The notes beneath the pieces are model-generated. The model saw nothing but the letters and a program-made list of their open reading frames with translations. It was not told the DNA's origin and did no database searches. A DNA stretch of 64,000 nt from an uncultured Paracoccaceae bacterium (lineage in GTDB: Bacteria > Pseudomonadota > Alphaproteobacteria > Rhodobacterales > Rhodobacteraceae), in contig CANMPD010000009.1 of NCBI GenBank assembly GCA_947499635.1, positions 62,001-126,000 on the forward strand, in the 5' to 3' direction. How positions within the stretch are numbered: the first letter of the stretch is position 1; every line of letters begins with the position of its first letter. A program made the position numbers and the translations under genes. Below, piece after piece: positions 45,701 to 55,509 of the stretch.

Positions 45701-48700
45701 TCAACATCCCCTGCAACTACGGCACGTAAATCGGGTGATTTTTCTGCCTGAGCAATCAATAAATCCGAAACAGAGGCATTTCCATACTCCAACACGTTCC
45801 CAGAATCTGTTTGAGGCAACCGCGCAAGGCTGTTTGCCAAAGCATCAATGTGCAATATCGCCTTATCCGGTTGCGCAATACATTCGTTTAATATGTGTTG
45901 ATAGGCTGACAAAAGATCCGAGGCATAGTTGCCCTCGATCAAATCACTGCGATACATCAATCGTACAGTGATCCCATTCTGCGACGGGGACACTGCAAGG
46001 CTAAGCGGATAATGCGTCGCGTCACGCACTGTCGCTTGACCAAATGCCACATCACTGCTGTGATCCAGTGTCATAGGAGGCAAATTTTGTATCGCAAACA
46101 GCGTGTCAAACAACGGATTATGTCCCGAAATCTGCATCAACTGTGAAAGCGGAACATGTGCGTTTGATAAGGATGCGGCCTTTTGATCATGCAGCGATGA
46201 CAAGGCCTGGCGAACCGTCTCTCCCTCATGGGCATGGATCCGCGATGGCACAGTGTTAAAGATCAAACCGATCATTTCATCAACGCCTTCAATCCCTGCC
46301 GGACGACCAGACACAACAGTACCAAACACAACATCAGGATTGCCCGACATACGGATCAACAAAAGACCCCAAGCCAATTCAAGTACAGAACTCAGTGTTG
46401 TCGATGCATCACGCGCTAAATCTGACAATGCCTTCATTGCCGAGACAGGAATATGCGCTTCTTGTTCTGCGCTATGGGTCACTGTCGCCTCAAGCCCCTG
46501 CGCCGCCGGATATAATAGTGTCGGTTGCGCCCCAGAGAGTAACGCGCGCCACGGCTCTTGTGATGCCTCTGGGTCTTGCTGTTCTAGCCACGACAAGTAC
46601 CGCCCGATACTGGGAGGTGTAATATCCGCATCCGGCGTGCTGTACATTTGAAAAATCAAACGACACAGCAGGCGTATGGACCAACCATCCAACAGAATAT
46701 GGTGTGCTGTTAAATAGAACTTATGCGTTGTCGTGCCCCCTTCGGGTGCAACGCAGGTTGCCAGAGCCATACGGATAAGCGGAGGCTTGGCGATATCAAA
46801 GGTCGCGTTATATTCTGCATCAGCCAAGACCTGCGCGTCTGCTTCTGTCGCGACGTTCATATGTGCAAATGGAATGCGGATGCTGTGCGGACAAACCTGA
46901 ACCGGTTTGCCACCGATCTCGGAAAAGCCTGCAGTAATATTAGGGACTAACGCAGCCGCACGATCAATTGCCCGTTGCAACCGTCTGGGATCAATTTCAC
47001 CGCTAAGTGAAAGAGTTGTCTGAGAAATATAGACATCTGATGTATTCTGGGATGTCCCCGCCGCATGAAAGCGCAAACCTTCCTGCAAGGGCGAAAGAGA
47101 GAATACGCCTTTAATCGCACCAAATTCATCTTCGATCTTGCGCCGCTCCCAAGCGCTCAGTGCGAGAGCCCCTTCGCTTGCACGCGAAGCGGAACAGGCT
47201 GGCACAGCCGTTATATTGGTTGCCAATGTGGCAAAATTCTTTGCCCATTTCTGTAAAAACACCTTGGCGTCATGGGACATATCACATGTTTTCAGACTGA
47301 AACACACCCGCTTGCTGTGCGCACAGACGTCAATCCCTAACCAAGTCACTTGGTCTGACATCTCGGGATGGGTGGGCGGTACAAACGCCACGTCACCCCA
47401 ATCCGATAGACGAACGGACAGAACCATTTGTGGGTCAGGTAAATGGTCAAACGCACCTGCTGTTTCCGAGTGTATATCCCGCGCCATTTGATAAGAGACC
47501 GCGATATTGCCAGTCAAAAAGCGATCATCCGGCAAGGATAAAGCTGTATCTGACAGCTCTAACATCTCGGCTGGCAAGGGGTCACTTTCACCGCGCGAGG
47601 CGGGATTAAGCACAGTTGGCACATAGCGCCGGCATTTCCCGATCACATAAAACCCACCGTCCTCCTGCGCAAAGCGATCCCGGTCTGGTTCGTCAATATC
47701 CAGACGACAAGGCTGCGTCAGCATTGGCATCAGTGCAGCAACTGCAACGCGGCGCAGATCACGCGGATCAGGATGGTTTGGGATATCTGACAGCTCTAGC
47801 ACCATATTTTCCAGAAACGGCTCTTGCCCATCTGTCTCATTAGGTTGCGACGCATGCGTCTCCAAAAGATCCAGCCAATCTTCTGCCAAATCTAGCACCG
47901 CCTCAGATTGACCCAGTTCAACAGTGCGGGTCAGCCAAGTGTCATAAGATGCGGATGCTGTTGACTGTGAAACCTCTGCATTTTGACGGATATCAGCCAG
48001 CTCGGATAAAACCAACGCCCAGGATTCAGGGTCAAGCAAACCCGCAGGCGCCGACACAATCAGGTTCTTATCTTCCGCAACCCAAGCCAAAAATCGATCA
48101 TTTGAGGCCGCCTTAGATTGTTCCAGCGCACCGCTCAGCCCCTCAAACAATTCAGCAGTTTCTAACACGCGCCATCCGCGCAGCTCTGGGTCATGGATTA
48201 ACCGCAAGGCCGGATTGCGCGCAATGAGCCTGATCAGCGCCCGGCGTATTTCATGGTCTTTGACATCGTCGCGCAAAGCAATTTGTCTGTGCTCGGGGAT
48301 GTCAGATGACCGCTTTGACAAACCAGACAAAGCGATCTCGGAAAACGGTGACTCGACAATATATTGCACCTCAGACAAAGGCGTGTCGGTACAATAGATC
48401 ATCTGACCTAATGTTGCCGTGAGTTGTGAGACCAAGTTCGCAGCCGTTTGCTCAGAATACAAATCACAGGCAAACAGCAATGAAAGCCCAATGCGCCCCT
48501 GCCCCCCTTCATCGTGTAAAACAAAGGTCAGATCGAATTTAGCTTGCGTTTGACGTGGTTCTTCCACAACCCAACGCGCGCCAGAGAACTCCATATCTGG
48601 CCAGGGTCGACTGGTTGTCACCATCACATCAAACAATGGATTTCGGGCAGCTTGGCGAACAGGATTGACACGTTCAACCACAGTCTCAAACGGCACATCC

Positions 48701-49791
48701 CGGTGATCCAAAGCATCCAGCATCCGTGTATGCACGCGTTCAAGCAAAACCTGCAGCGTGGGATTGCCCCCTAAATCACACCGAATTGCCACCGTATTAT
48801 TAAAAAATCCGACCGTATCTGAAAGCCCAGAGTCCTGCCGTAAATCAACTGGAACCCCAAGGCAGATGTCCTCACCGCCACCGCTGTTCTTAAGTACGGC
48901 AGAAACCGCAGTTTGCATCAGAACCAAAGATGACATGCCACGTGCCTTGGCAAAATGTCTCAGATCCGCCGAAAGCTGTTGTCCCAACCATTGACGCACT
49001 TGTTGACCGCGAAAACTGGATATTTCGGGGCGTGCAAAATCCGCGGGAAATTGATCACCGTCGGGTAAATTCTCCAAGGTATCAGACCAATACCCCAGTT
49101 GATTTGCGCTCAGATCCGTCTCGTTCAAACGCTTTTGTTCCCAGACCGCATAATCCCCATATTGCAACTGATCACGAGCACCCATGACATCAGCAGGGGC
49201 ATCAAACGCCGCCTTCAGGTCGCGTAAGACAGTGCCAAATGATCCACCGTCACCTGCAATGTGGGGCAAGGTCAGCACCACCGCATAGGGCTTGTCATCG
49301 CGACGCACCAAAGCCCCCCTCAACGACACATCACAAGACAGGTCAAACGCTTTCGAGCGTAACTCAAGTGCAAGATCCTCAAGCTCCTGATCCGGTGTTG
49401 CCGAAGAGAGATCATGCAATGTTGCGTCTACGCGAAGCGTATCATCGACAACCTGAAGCGCAACTCCGTCAGACCCTATCACATACCGCGTGCGCAAAAT
49501 GTCATGACGCTGAACCACCCTATGTAACGCTATTTTCAAATCGCTCAGCGACATTGTTGTTTCGGCTGTAACCTCCTGCACGCGTAGAACAATACAGAAG
49601 TTATAGGCTGAAGCATCCGCAAATTGAGACTGGTACCACATGCGCTGTTGTGCAGAAGACAGCGGTACAGGACCTGACGATTCATGCTTACGTAGACGTG
49701 TGTCGCCTTTGTCGCGATGAGACCCTGTTAGAAGTTTGGCCTTAACCATTCTTGCTTGTAATAGACGTTGTTTTTGGTCTGAAAGAGTCAT
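42736..49791 (-). CDS. nonribosomal peptide synthetase, C-C*-C-A-PCP-reductase
   Basis: 2351 residues. Condensation domain 1 (about 41-470) has PHIAGDG at the HHxxxDG site, keeping the second His (177). A second C-like region (about 480-890) has lost the motif (APAGLLDP) and looks inactive. A third C domain has an intact HHILLDGWS. The adenylation domain follows (VIFTSGSTGKPKGVE; FDASWEQ; YGPTEYTINALG; NGKLD) with Asp at the position equal to GrsA 278, hinting at a basic or polar substrate. Then PCP (LGGHSLL) and a C-terminal reductase (about 1980-2351) with GAAGFLG and YxxxK (YVQSK), which would release an aldehyde or alcohol. Overlaps the decarboxylase gene by 4 bases. Confidence 0.9.
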   Translation of the reverse strand: MTLSDQKQRLLQARMVKAKLLTGSHRDKGDTRLRKHESSGPVPLSSAQQRMWYQSQFADASAYNFCIVLRVQEVTAETTMSLSDLKIALHRVVQRHDILRTRYVIGSDGVALQVVDDTLRVDATLHDLSSATPDQELEDLALELRSKAFDLSCDVSLRGALVRRDDKPYAVVLTLPHIAGDGGSFGTVLRDLKAAFDAPADVMGARDQLQYGDYAVWEQKRLNETDLSANQLGYWSDTLENLPDGDQFPADFARPEISSFRGQQVRQWLGQQLSADLRHFAKARGMSSLVLMQTAVSAVLKNSGGGEDICLGVPVDLRQDSGLSDTVGFFNNTVAIRCDLGGNPTLQVLLERVHTRMLDALDHRDVPFETVVERVNPVRQAARNPLFDVMVTTSRPWPDMEFSGARWVVEEPRQTQAKFDLTFVLHDEGGQGRIGLSLLFACDLYSEQTAANLVSQLTATLGQMIYCTDTPLSEVQYIVESPFSEIALSGLSKRSSDIPEHRQIALRDDVKDHEIRRALIRLIARNPALRLIHDPELRGWRVLETAELFEGLSGALEQSKAASNDRFLAWVAEDKNLIVSAPAGLLDPESWALVLSELADIRQNAEVSQSTASASYDTWLTRTVELGQSEAVLDLAEDWLDLLETHASQPNETDGQEPFLENMVLELSDIPNHPDPRDLRRVAVAALMPMLTQPCRLDIDEPDRDRFAQEDGGFYVIGKCRRYVPTVLNPASRGESDPLPAEMLELSDTALSLPDDRFLTGNIAVSYQMARDIHSETAGAFDHLPDPQMVLSVRLSDWGDVAFVPPTHPEMSDQVTWLGIDVCAHSKRVCFSLKTCDMSHDAKVFLQKWAKNFATLATNITAVPACSASRASEGALALSAWERRKIEDEFGAIKGVFSLSPLQEGLRFHAAGTSQNTSDVYISQTTLSLSGEIDPRRLQRAIDRAAALVPNITAGFSEIGGKPVQVCPHSIRIPFAHMNVATEADAQVLADAEYNATFDIAKPPLIRMALATCVAPEGGTTTHKFYLTAHHILLDGWSIRLLCRLIFQMYSTPDADITPPSIGRYLSWLEQQDPEASQEPWRALLSGAQPTLLYPAAQGLEATVTHSAEQEAHIPVSAMKALSDLARDASTTLSSVLELAWGLLLIRMSGNPDVVFGTVVSGRPAGIEGVDEMIGLIFNTVPSRIHAHEGETVRQALSSLHDQKAASLSNAHVPLSQLMQISGHNPLFDTLFAIQNLPPMTLDHSSDVAFGQATVRDATHYPLSLAVSPSQNGITVRLMYRSDLIEGNYASDLLSAYQHILNECIAQPDKAILHIDALANSLARLPQTDSGNVLEYGNASVSDLLIAQAEKSPDLRAVVAGDVELSFAELSQQANQLARFLQMRGVHPEHKVALLLPRSEKMIVALFGVFAAHSAYVPIDAETPAKRIEAILDQAEPTVILTTGDMRHLLPDSYQADYRVVEFDAPEVAAVLESLPTTCPDVYRPAGSDHLAYVIFTSGSTGKPKGVEVPYRGLTNMFVNHQKEIFAPTLASQGGRRIRIAHTTSFAFDASWEQLLWLLSGHEVYVISDELRRDPDRLLELFDAAEIDAFDVTPTYGSYLVEHGLLERPRPKGDVGTGVVFVSLGGEAVGDALWDQLRDAPGVGGYNLYGPTEYTINALGADLADSAEPSVGRPISNTRALILGPGLLPAPIGVTGELYLSGVGLARGYIQRSGLTAERFVAHPCGAPGERMYRTGDLARWREDGSIDFLGRADSQLKIRGYRIEPAEIENVIVSINGISRAAVVGRKSDADALQLVAYIVATQDPPAIAALRDQLRAELPSYMIPAAFVYVDDLPRTINGKLDVAALPKPEMDQTTDAPPATGMEATICAAFAEVLEVKAVGRFDDFFDLGGHSLLTVRLAGMLRDRLEAEVSVRDVYDYPTPAALAEAKDVSVQSSVVGLDMQATDTLDVDLTEASKLPSHIPLIAAGRVVLSQERPVLLTGAAGFLGCHLIAEILTTSEAKIECLVRAKDNASATARVERAMQEYGLWQDAYKDRISGLAGDLSQDLLGLTAQTFNALSDRYGVIIHNGGATNEAEPYARLAPTNVGGAEQILSLATQGERAVPIHFISTASVVAKQGVNPDIIPEATRLTATEIEPTGYVQSKWVAEEMMHNAAHAGLPVTIHRPGRISGHSRSGACGPGVGFWYFIRAMLQLGAVPDLASSDLTLAPVDYVARAIVALLEHGESGATYHITNHSQTSIGEIVAAAQRAGYPLKTVEFEAWLEDLEREANSRAARGDTSLNAAFMLTDHMKKYNGPVQESVLGQSQIKAALADTDIAPPRIDGEILDRYVAYFVNTGFFPKPTRCLT

Positions 49792-51269
49792 TGATCTGTT
49801 CCTAATTTCCCAAAAGCATCAGCGGCACAAGGCACCGGTCTGACAGGCGGAATTTGATGTATTTCTGCGCCGCGAGATTGCGCATGTCCCAAGCTATCGG
49901 CATGCGCCAAAGTCCAGATCTCACCCGGATGAACCAACGGAACCCCCGGCGGATATGGAATGATATAATCTGGACACTCAGCCCCTATTTCTGGCTGCTT
50001 TGCCACGTGCGCCCCCTCAAATGTGACCCCGTCTGGGGAAACCGTTTCTGAGTTGTGAGGCCTCTCGCGCCAATCTTGCTGTGCGAGGTCAAGCAAAGCG
50101 GTCAAAAGCGCCTCAATGTTTTGCTTGCTGACGCCCACATGAATACGTGCGATCAATGTATCCTTGCTATGTGCAATCAAAATTCGATGATGTTCGAACA
50201 GCCATTTTTGAATATATTGCGCCGGTGCTGGGCTCTGTATTTGCACGACAAGTGGATCAATTTCATGAAATGCGTCTCGTGGCGTCGGGACAACCAAAGG
50301 CCTCAACAGAGGGTTTCCTTCCAGCTCTTTCATCACCATTCCGCGCAACCCATACGCACGCGACAACGCATCACCACCACATCTTTGACCATGCACCCGC
50401 GCAAGATCCAAAGACACAAGGATCGGCCACGACGGCGAGGTTGAATGATTGCGGTAAATTGCCTGCCTCAGCCGCGCCACATCCTCGGTGTCACCAAGGA
50501 TATGAATATACGTACCTTGCCGTAACGCAGCCATCGTTTTATGCGCCGATTGCGTCACAATAACAGGCGCATGTATGTCCAATTGGCGGCAAACCGAGAG
50601 TGCCGTCGTCCGGGCGGTTTTCGGCCCAAATGCATAAACAGCAGACCACGCTTCATCCACAATAATAGCGGTTTTAGGGGACGCTTCGTTTAAGATTGGC
50701 AATACGTGCTCTAGCCGCACGCGCCGTCCATCATAGTGACATGCTGTTAACACCATCACATCAAAAGGCCGCCCCTGCGCACAGCGCTGTGTGAGCAACC
50801 GCACCGTTTGAACCACATCTATATGCGCCAAATGCCCCCGCTTAATATGAGGCATTCGCGTCACCTTGCGCTCTTCGCTTGCAAAGACCACAGATTGATG
50901 TGCTGCGGGATCCACCAACACAGATCCATCATGGGGGCACACGGCCTCTATTGCGATGCGATTGGACAGCGTCGTCCCATTGGTTCCAAAGAAACTTGCG
51001 TCTGCGCCAAACGCTCGTGCTGTGGCACGTTGTGCAATGGCCAATGGCCCCGTTGGCGCAAAGAATGAATCCACAGCACCCCCAACCCAAGTGTTGTCCA
51101 CGGTGTGTGTGCCGTTGACAAGCAAGGCCTGATATTGGGCCGCGAGGTCCTGCGGCATATCTTTCATCGCCCCCGCCCAAGGAAGCGCGTGGAAATTATG
51201 AACTTCGGGCCCCTCGGTAAAGTCGGCAAAGTAATTCGCCAGCGGTGCGGCTTCGACGTCAGGCAACAT
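49788..51269 (-). CDS. PLP-dependent Orn/Lys/Arg decarboxylase family protein
   Basis: 493 residues of the fold-type I Orn/Lys/Arg decarboxylase family, of the short (SpeA/YaaO-like) size. The PLP Lys is in VTQSAHKTMAALRQG, the Asp that holds the ring N in IIVDEAWSAVY, and substrate-loop FFGTNGTTLSNR near the N-terminus. It would make putrescine, cadaverine or agmatine. The gene sits inside the NRPS operon, overlapping both neighbours (11 and 4 bases), with GGGAGGAG before its ATG. The amine is likely a building block of the siderophore. Amino-acid specificity cannot be read here. Confidence 0.85.
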   Translation of the reverse strand: MLPDVEAAPLANYFADFTEGPEVHNFHALPWAGAMKDMPQDLAAQYQALLVNGTHTVDNTWVGGAVDSFFAPTGPLAIAQRATARAFGADASFFGTNGTTLSNRIAIEAVCPHDGSVLVDPAAHQSVVFASEERKVTRMPHIKRGHLAHIDVVQTVRLLTQRCAQGRPFDVMVLTACHYDGRRVRLEHVLPILNEASPKTAIIVDEAWSAVYAFGPKTARTTALSVCRQLDIHAPVIVTQSAHKTMAALRQGTYIHILGDTEDVARLRQAIYRNHSTSPSWPILVSLDLARVHGQRCGGDALSRAYGLRGMVMKELEGNPLLRPLVVPTPRDAFHEIDPLVVQIQSPAPAQYIQKWLFEHHRILIAHSKDTLIARIHVGVSKQNIEALLTALLDLAQQDWRERPHNSETVSPDGVTFEGAHVAKQPEIGAECPDYIIPYPPGVPLVHPGEIWTLAHADSLGHAQSRGAEIHQIPPVRPVPCAADAFGKLGTDQ

Positions 51270-54200
51270 TTAACGCTCCTCCCGACAGACAAAACCGAAC
51301 CCAAACCTCCAACAGGGTCTGTGCATCCAATGTTCCAAGCCGACTGCGCACACAAAGCGTAACTGTCCCCTCATCCGTGACCTGCCACGACGCGGTAATT
51401 TTGTATAAAACCTCTGCGCCATTGGGCGGGTCGGTCAGTGCGTCTTGCACACCGCAAGAGTGTAAAAGCACCCCCGGCCCCGCAGCACTTGGTCTCTCGA
51501 CGCGCTGGAAATGTTGAAAACTTTCCGGAGTTCCAATCTTGGTGTCCCTGAAAAAACCTGATCCGGCAGCGACACTTACAGGTACAATGCTCAGCGGTCC
51601 GGGCAGCCGTGACGGGATTTCCACATCAATCGAAACCGATGTGTTACAAGACACCTGCAACAGTGCCGATACAAAGCCTCTGATGATCTGCGCAGGCTCT
51701 GTTACCCCTTTGATCTCTTGGTCTACGCTCCAAGACAAAACAGGAAACACATCTTGCGGGGCCTGTTTTCCCCAAAACGAACACTGCCCTCCGCGCTCAA
51801 TTTCGTCAGCCCAGACATCGTTCCCTTTGGTCACACAAGGAAGATTTGGAATTTCTGACCGCCTATCCTCAATCTCTGCGACTGCAGACAACATGCCCGA
51901 TCCATCCAAAATTGCGGCATGCGCAACAAGAACGCTGTTGTCCGGGGTGTTAATCCCAACCACACCCCGGCCCCCTGCGACATCAATATGCGATCGCGCC
52001 AAATCCAGCAGGTCAGGGAAGGACAGCGACGTTGCACAGGTGACAACGCACACACCGCCTTTGGCTTTGTCGTGTTGACGCAAGCGCCATAGGCGCCCGC
52101 GCATTGTGATCGGCTGTCCCAGGTTGGGGTGGCCGCGTATTAAATTCTCCAACCGGCTCTCAAAATCTACCGTGTCCAGCCGCGTTTCCAAAACGCGCCA
52201 ACTCAGGAAATTCTGCGGTTCTAAGCCCGACAAACGCATACGATGCACAATCGCCGCGAACCCTTGTTGTTCCCGCTTTGACGCATCGACGACGGCAGCT
52301 TTTGTGGTCGGGTCGGTTTTCTCAGATACCTCAGCTGCAGGAAACATTTCCGCCAGCTGCGCAATCGTCGGAAATTGAAAGATAGACGCCGCGGTCAGTG
52401 TAAAGCCCATCGCATTGGCCCGCGCCGCAAAGCTAAGGGCCAGCATTGAATCCCCACCAAGCGCAAAAAAATTGTCTTGGGCACCCACAACATCCCGTTC
52501 CAGAAGCTCAGCCAAAAGAGCCGCAAGAGCTGTTTCCACAGGTCCAATCGCCGCGCGTCCAACTGTATTTTCAACTGCCGGTGCTTTGATGTTTTGCAGG
52601 GCAATGCGGTCAATTTTTCCACCCATTAAACGCGGCAATTTTTCCACCGCAATCACCACAGCCGGAATGAAAGGACCCGGCAAGGTCTGGGCCAAAGCGA
52701 TTTTGATTTGGGCCTGATCCGGTAAATCTGCCGCGCGCCCCGCAACATAGGCCACCAGCTCCATGGTCCCGCGCGCAGGCCGTGCAATAACACAGGCCTC
52801 CTCAATCGCATCGATGGACAAAAGCTTTGCTTGCGTTTCAGCAGGATCGACCCTGTGGCCCCGCACATTCACCTGATCGTCGGATCGCCCCGCCAATTCC
52901 AACTGACCATTCGCCCGCCGTCGCGCCAAATCGCCTGTTCGGTACAACCGTTGCCCCGGTTGAAACGGGTTCGCGACGAAACGCGATGCAGTCAGGCCCG
53001 GCTGCTTTAAATACCCGCGTGCCAACTGAGGGCTTGCAACATATAGCTCTCCCAACACATCATTCGGAGCCAAGCTTAGATCCGAGGTCAGCACATAACA
53101 TAAAGACCCCGGTAAAGGCGTCCCAATGGGGGCGGTGGCCTGCTCTGGTCCTGTTTCAGGGACTTCTCCGGAAATCACATCGCCCGTCGTCTCAGAACAT
53201 CCATACGCGTTATGAAGTATCAACCCCGGGGCGCGCTTGCGCATTTCAGTGATCGGTTGCGCCAACAGAGGTTCACCTGTGGACAGAACCCGCAGGCATT
53301 TTTGGACACTTTCAGGCGCAGCCGTCGCAACAGCTGACAACAGCCCCGGCACAGCCATGAAATGACGAATTCCGTATTGATCCATCAGCTGGCCAAGACG
53401 CATGGGGTCGCCTGCCTCTTGGTCCGTCGCGATGATCAACATATCTCCTGTCATCCACGCTTCACACATCTCGGCAATTGCATCAATTGCGGTTGGTGTG
53501 CTCTTGGCCAAACGCGCGCGCCTGTGCTCATCTGATCCAGAGGACCACTGTTGTGAGACCCAACCGGTGCGGGCCGCCAAGGCTGCCTGCGTGGTGATGA
53601 CTCCTTTGGGCGCTCCGGTTGAGCCAGATGTAAAACTCACATGGGCCGCCGACAGCGCATCCGGCTTCCAAGTATCATCAGGCTTTTGCGGTTCTTGTGA
53701 TGACCAGATTTTTTCGGGAACAACGACAAACGGCGAGACGACATCGGCCTCGATGTCGGTGTCGCAAATCACATACCCCGTATCCGCGCGTGACAATAAG
53801 GTCTGCAGCCGGTCTTGAGGATGATCAGGATTGAGCGGAAAATAAACACCCCCAGCTTTCCAGATTGCAAGAGGCGCCACGCAAGCCGCAAGACCCCGGC
53901 GCAGCAAAACACCAACGGGCGTTTCGGCCTGTAGACCCTTTTCGCGCAAGGCCACCGCCAGAGTGTTGGCAAGTTGGTCAATGTGACCATAGCTATATTC
54001 TACCCCCTCGCAAACCATCGCAGTTTTCATAGGGTCCGCAGCCACACACGCGTGCCAATGATCAAGCATTGTCAAAACGGGGGCAGTAACGCGCTCACCT
54101 GCGCTGGCATCCAAAATGTCTTTGGTTTGACCATAGGGGAACGCCGCGATCAGACCTACAGCTTGATACGGCGCGCTTTGCGCCGAACATAACATCGCAT

Positions 54201-55503
54201 CCAAATGATCAAGCATTTGATGAATCGTTGAACTGTCAAACACACTGCGGCGATGGGTTACTTCGACTTTCAACTGCCCGCCGCTCAGAAACCCTTGGAA
54301 CGTCAAAGCAAAAGGAGAAGCGCCGTTAAAGATATTGTCCCAGGTTGCCTCTACATCCGGCAAATCCGGACCATTCATATCACGATCCAGAAACAGCCCC
54401 AAAGTATCGGTGAAAAACCCGTGACCAGCGGCGCGGGCCGGCTGTAGCTCTTCGATGAGACGTTCAAACGAGATCTCTCCGTTTCCGATACTGTCACGGA
54501 TTTCCGACTGGACATGCGAAACAAGCGCGGCAAAGGGCTGATCAAGATCGATCGTCATGCGCAACAATACAGTATTTCCAAAATTACCAATCAGCGCCCC
54601 TGCCCCGGGCTGATGACGATTGGCGACCATCGTGGCTATGGTGATATCCTCTTCACCACTCCATTGGCGTAGCAACAGGGCATAAGCAGCGGTAAAGACC
54701 GCAAAAGGTGTCGCTCCAAGTGTCTGCGCGATTTCGCCTAATGCGTTACAACACGCATCGGACATGTTTCTGTCTGTCCGGTCTGCAGCATCCCCTACAG
54801 CTGGTGATAACGCAGCAACCGTCGGCAGAGGCAGAGCCGCCGGCAGGGGCGTGAGTTTACGACGCCAATAATCAAGCTGCCGTTCCTCTCCCTTAGATTG
54901 ATGTTCTTGCTTATTCGCGGCTTCGTATTCTGCAAAATCAGCATATTGCAGCTTAAGCGGCTCTGTCGCGCGCGCACGATAGGCCTCGCTCAGATCCGCA
55001 CAAAACACCCCAAAGCACCCTCCGTCCCAAACGATGTGATGCACGGTCAAAATCATCGTCCGTTTCGCCGCATGGTGTCGCAATAAATGCACACGGATCG
55101 GGCTATCACGGGCCAAACCAAAAGGTTTTGCAGCCACCTCGCCCGCGAGGTTTTCGGGATTTAAACCCTCAAGACGCTCTAAATACGGCAACGGTGTTTC
55201 ATGGATCTTTTGTGTCACCCCAGCGTTTTGATCGCGATGATAGGTGGTTCTCAGCACCTCATGGCGGTTCACTACATCCTCAAGCGCCGCGATCAGGCGC
55301 GGCTCATCAAGATCCCCACTAAGGTCGATCCGAATTGAAACATTATATGCGCTGCTGTCGGGGTGTAATTCTTGATGCAACCACATGCGGTGTTGTGCGG
55401 ACGACAACGGTGCAAATGCCTTGTGCTTGCGGGGCTGTACACCTGACGTCCCCCAAGATTTCTTGCCCGCTCTACGACGTAAAAGCTCTAGTCGTGCATT
55501 CAT
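51259..55503 (-). CDS. nonribosomal peptide synthetase, C-A-PCP-degenerate C
   Basis: 1414 residues. C domain (about 30-440) with HHIVWDGG; A domain (about 470-960) with SFTSGSTGAPKGVI, LYRTGDLARR and the A10 Lys in MGGKID; PCP with LGGDSMLAL (about 975-1045). The last ~350 residues resemble a condensation domain but the active-site motif reads AHAAILDGSG, with the second His replaced, so it is probably structural. The A4 core reads AIDAIAEM, giving Ile at 235 and Asp at 236 (GrsA numbering) instead of Asp235. This resembles beta-amino-acid codes such as beta-alanine; tentative. Confidence 0.88.
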   Translation of the reverse strand: MNARLELLRRRAGKKSWGTSGVQPRKHKAFAPLSSAQHRMWLHQELHPDSSAYNVSIRIDLSGDLDEPRLIAALEDVVNRHEVLRTTYHRDQNAGVTQKIHETPLPYLERLEGLNPENLAGEVAAKPFGLARDSPIRVHLLRHHAAKRTMILTVHHIVWDGGCFGVFCADLSEAYRARATEPLKLQYADFAEYEAANKQEHQSKGEERQLDYWRRKLTPLPAALPLPTVAALSPAVGDAADRTDRNMSDACCNALGEIAQTLGATPFAVFTAAYALLLRQWSGEEDITIATMVANRHQPGAGALIGNFGNTVLLRMTIDLDQPFAALVSHVQSEIRDSIGNGEISFERLIEELQPARAAGHGFFTDTLGLFLDRDMNGPDLPDVEATWDNIFNGASPFALTFQGFLSGGQLKVEVTHRRSVFDSSTIHQMLDHLDAMLCSAQSAPYQAVGLIAAFPYGQTKDILDASAGERVTAPVLTMLDHWHACVAADPMKTAMVCEGVEYSYGHIDQLANTLAVALREKGLQAETPVGVLLRRGLAACVAPLAIWKAGGVYFPLNPDHPQDRLQTLLSRADTGYVICDTDIEADVVSPFVVVPEKIWSSQEPQKPDDTWKPDALSAAHVSFTSGSTGAPKGVITTQAALAARTGWVSQQWSSGSDEHRRARLAKSTPTAIDAIAEMCEAWMTGDMLIIATDQEAGDPMRLGQLMDQYGIRHFMAVPGLLSAVATAAPESVQKCLRVLSTGEPLLAQPITEMRKRAPGLILHNAYGCSETTGDVISGEVPETGPEQATAPIGTPLPGSLCYVLTSDLSLAPNDVLGELYVASPQLARGYLKQPGLTASRFVANPFQPGQRLYRTGDLARRRANGQLELAGRSDDQVNVRGHRVDPAETQAKLLSIDAIEEACVIARPARGTMELVAYVAGRAADLPDQAQIKIALAQTLPGPFIPAVVIAVEKLPRLMGGKIDRIALQNIKAPAVENTVGRAAIGPVETALAALLAELLERDVVGAQDNFFALGGDSMLALSFAARANAMGFTLTAASIFQFPTIAQLAEMFPAAEVSEKTDPTTKAAVVDASKREQQGFAAIVHRMRLSGLEPQNFLSWRVLETRLDTVDFESRLENLIRGHPNLGQPITMRGRLWRLRQHDKAKGGVCVVTCATSLSFPDLLDLARSHIDVAGGRGVVGINTPDNSVLVAHAAILDGSGMLSAVAEIEDRRSEIPNLPCVTKGNDVWADEIERGGQCSFWGKQAPQDVFPVLSWSVDQEIKGVTEPAQIIRGFVSALLQVSCNTSVSIDVEIPSRLPGPLSIVPVSVAAGSGFFRDTKIGTPESFQHFQRVERPSAAGPGVLLHSCGVQDALTDPPNGAEVLYKITASWQVTDEGTVTLCVRSRLGTLDAQTLLEVWVRFCLSGGALNVA

Positions 55504-55509
55504 CTCATA

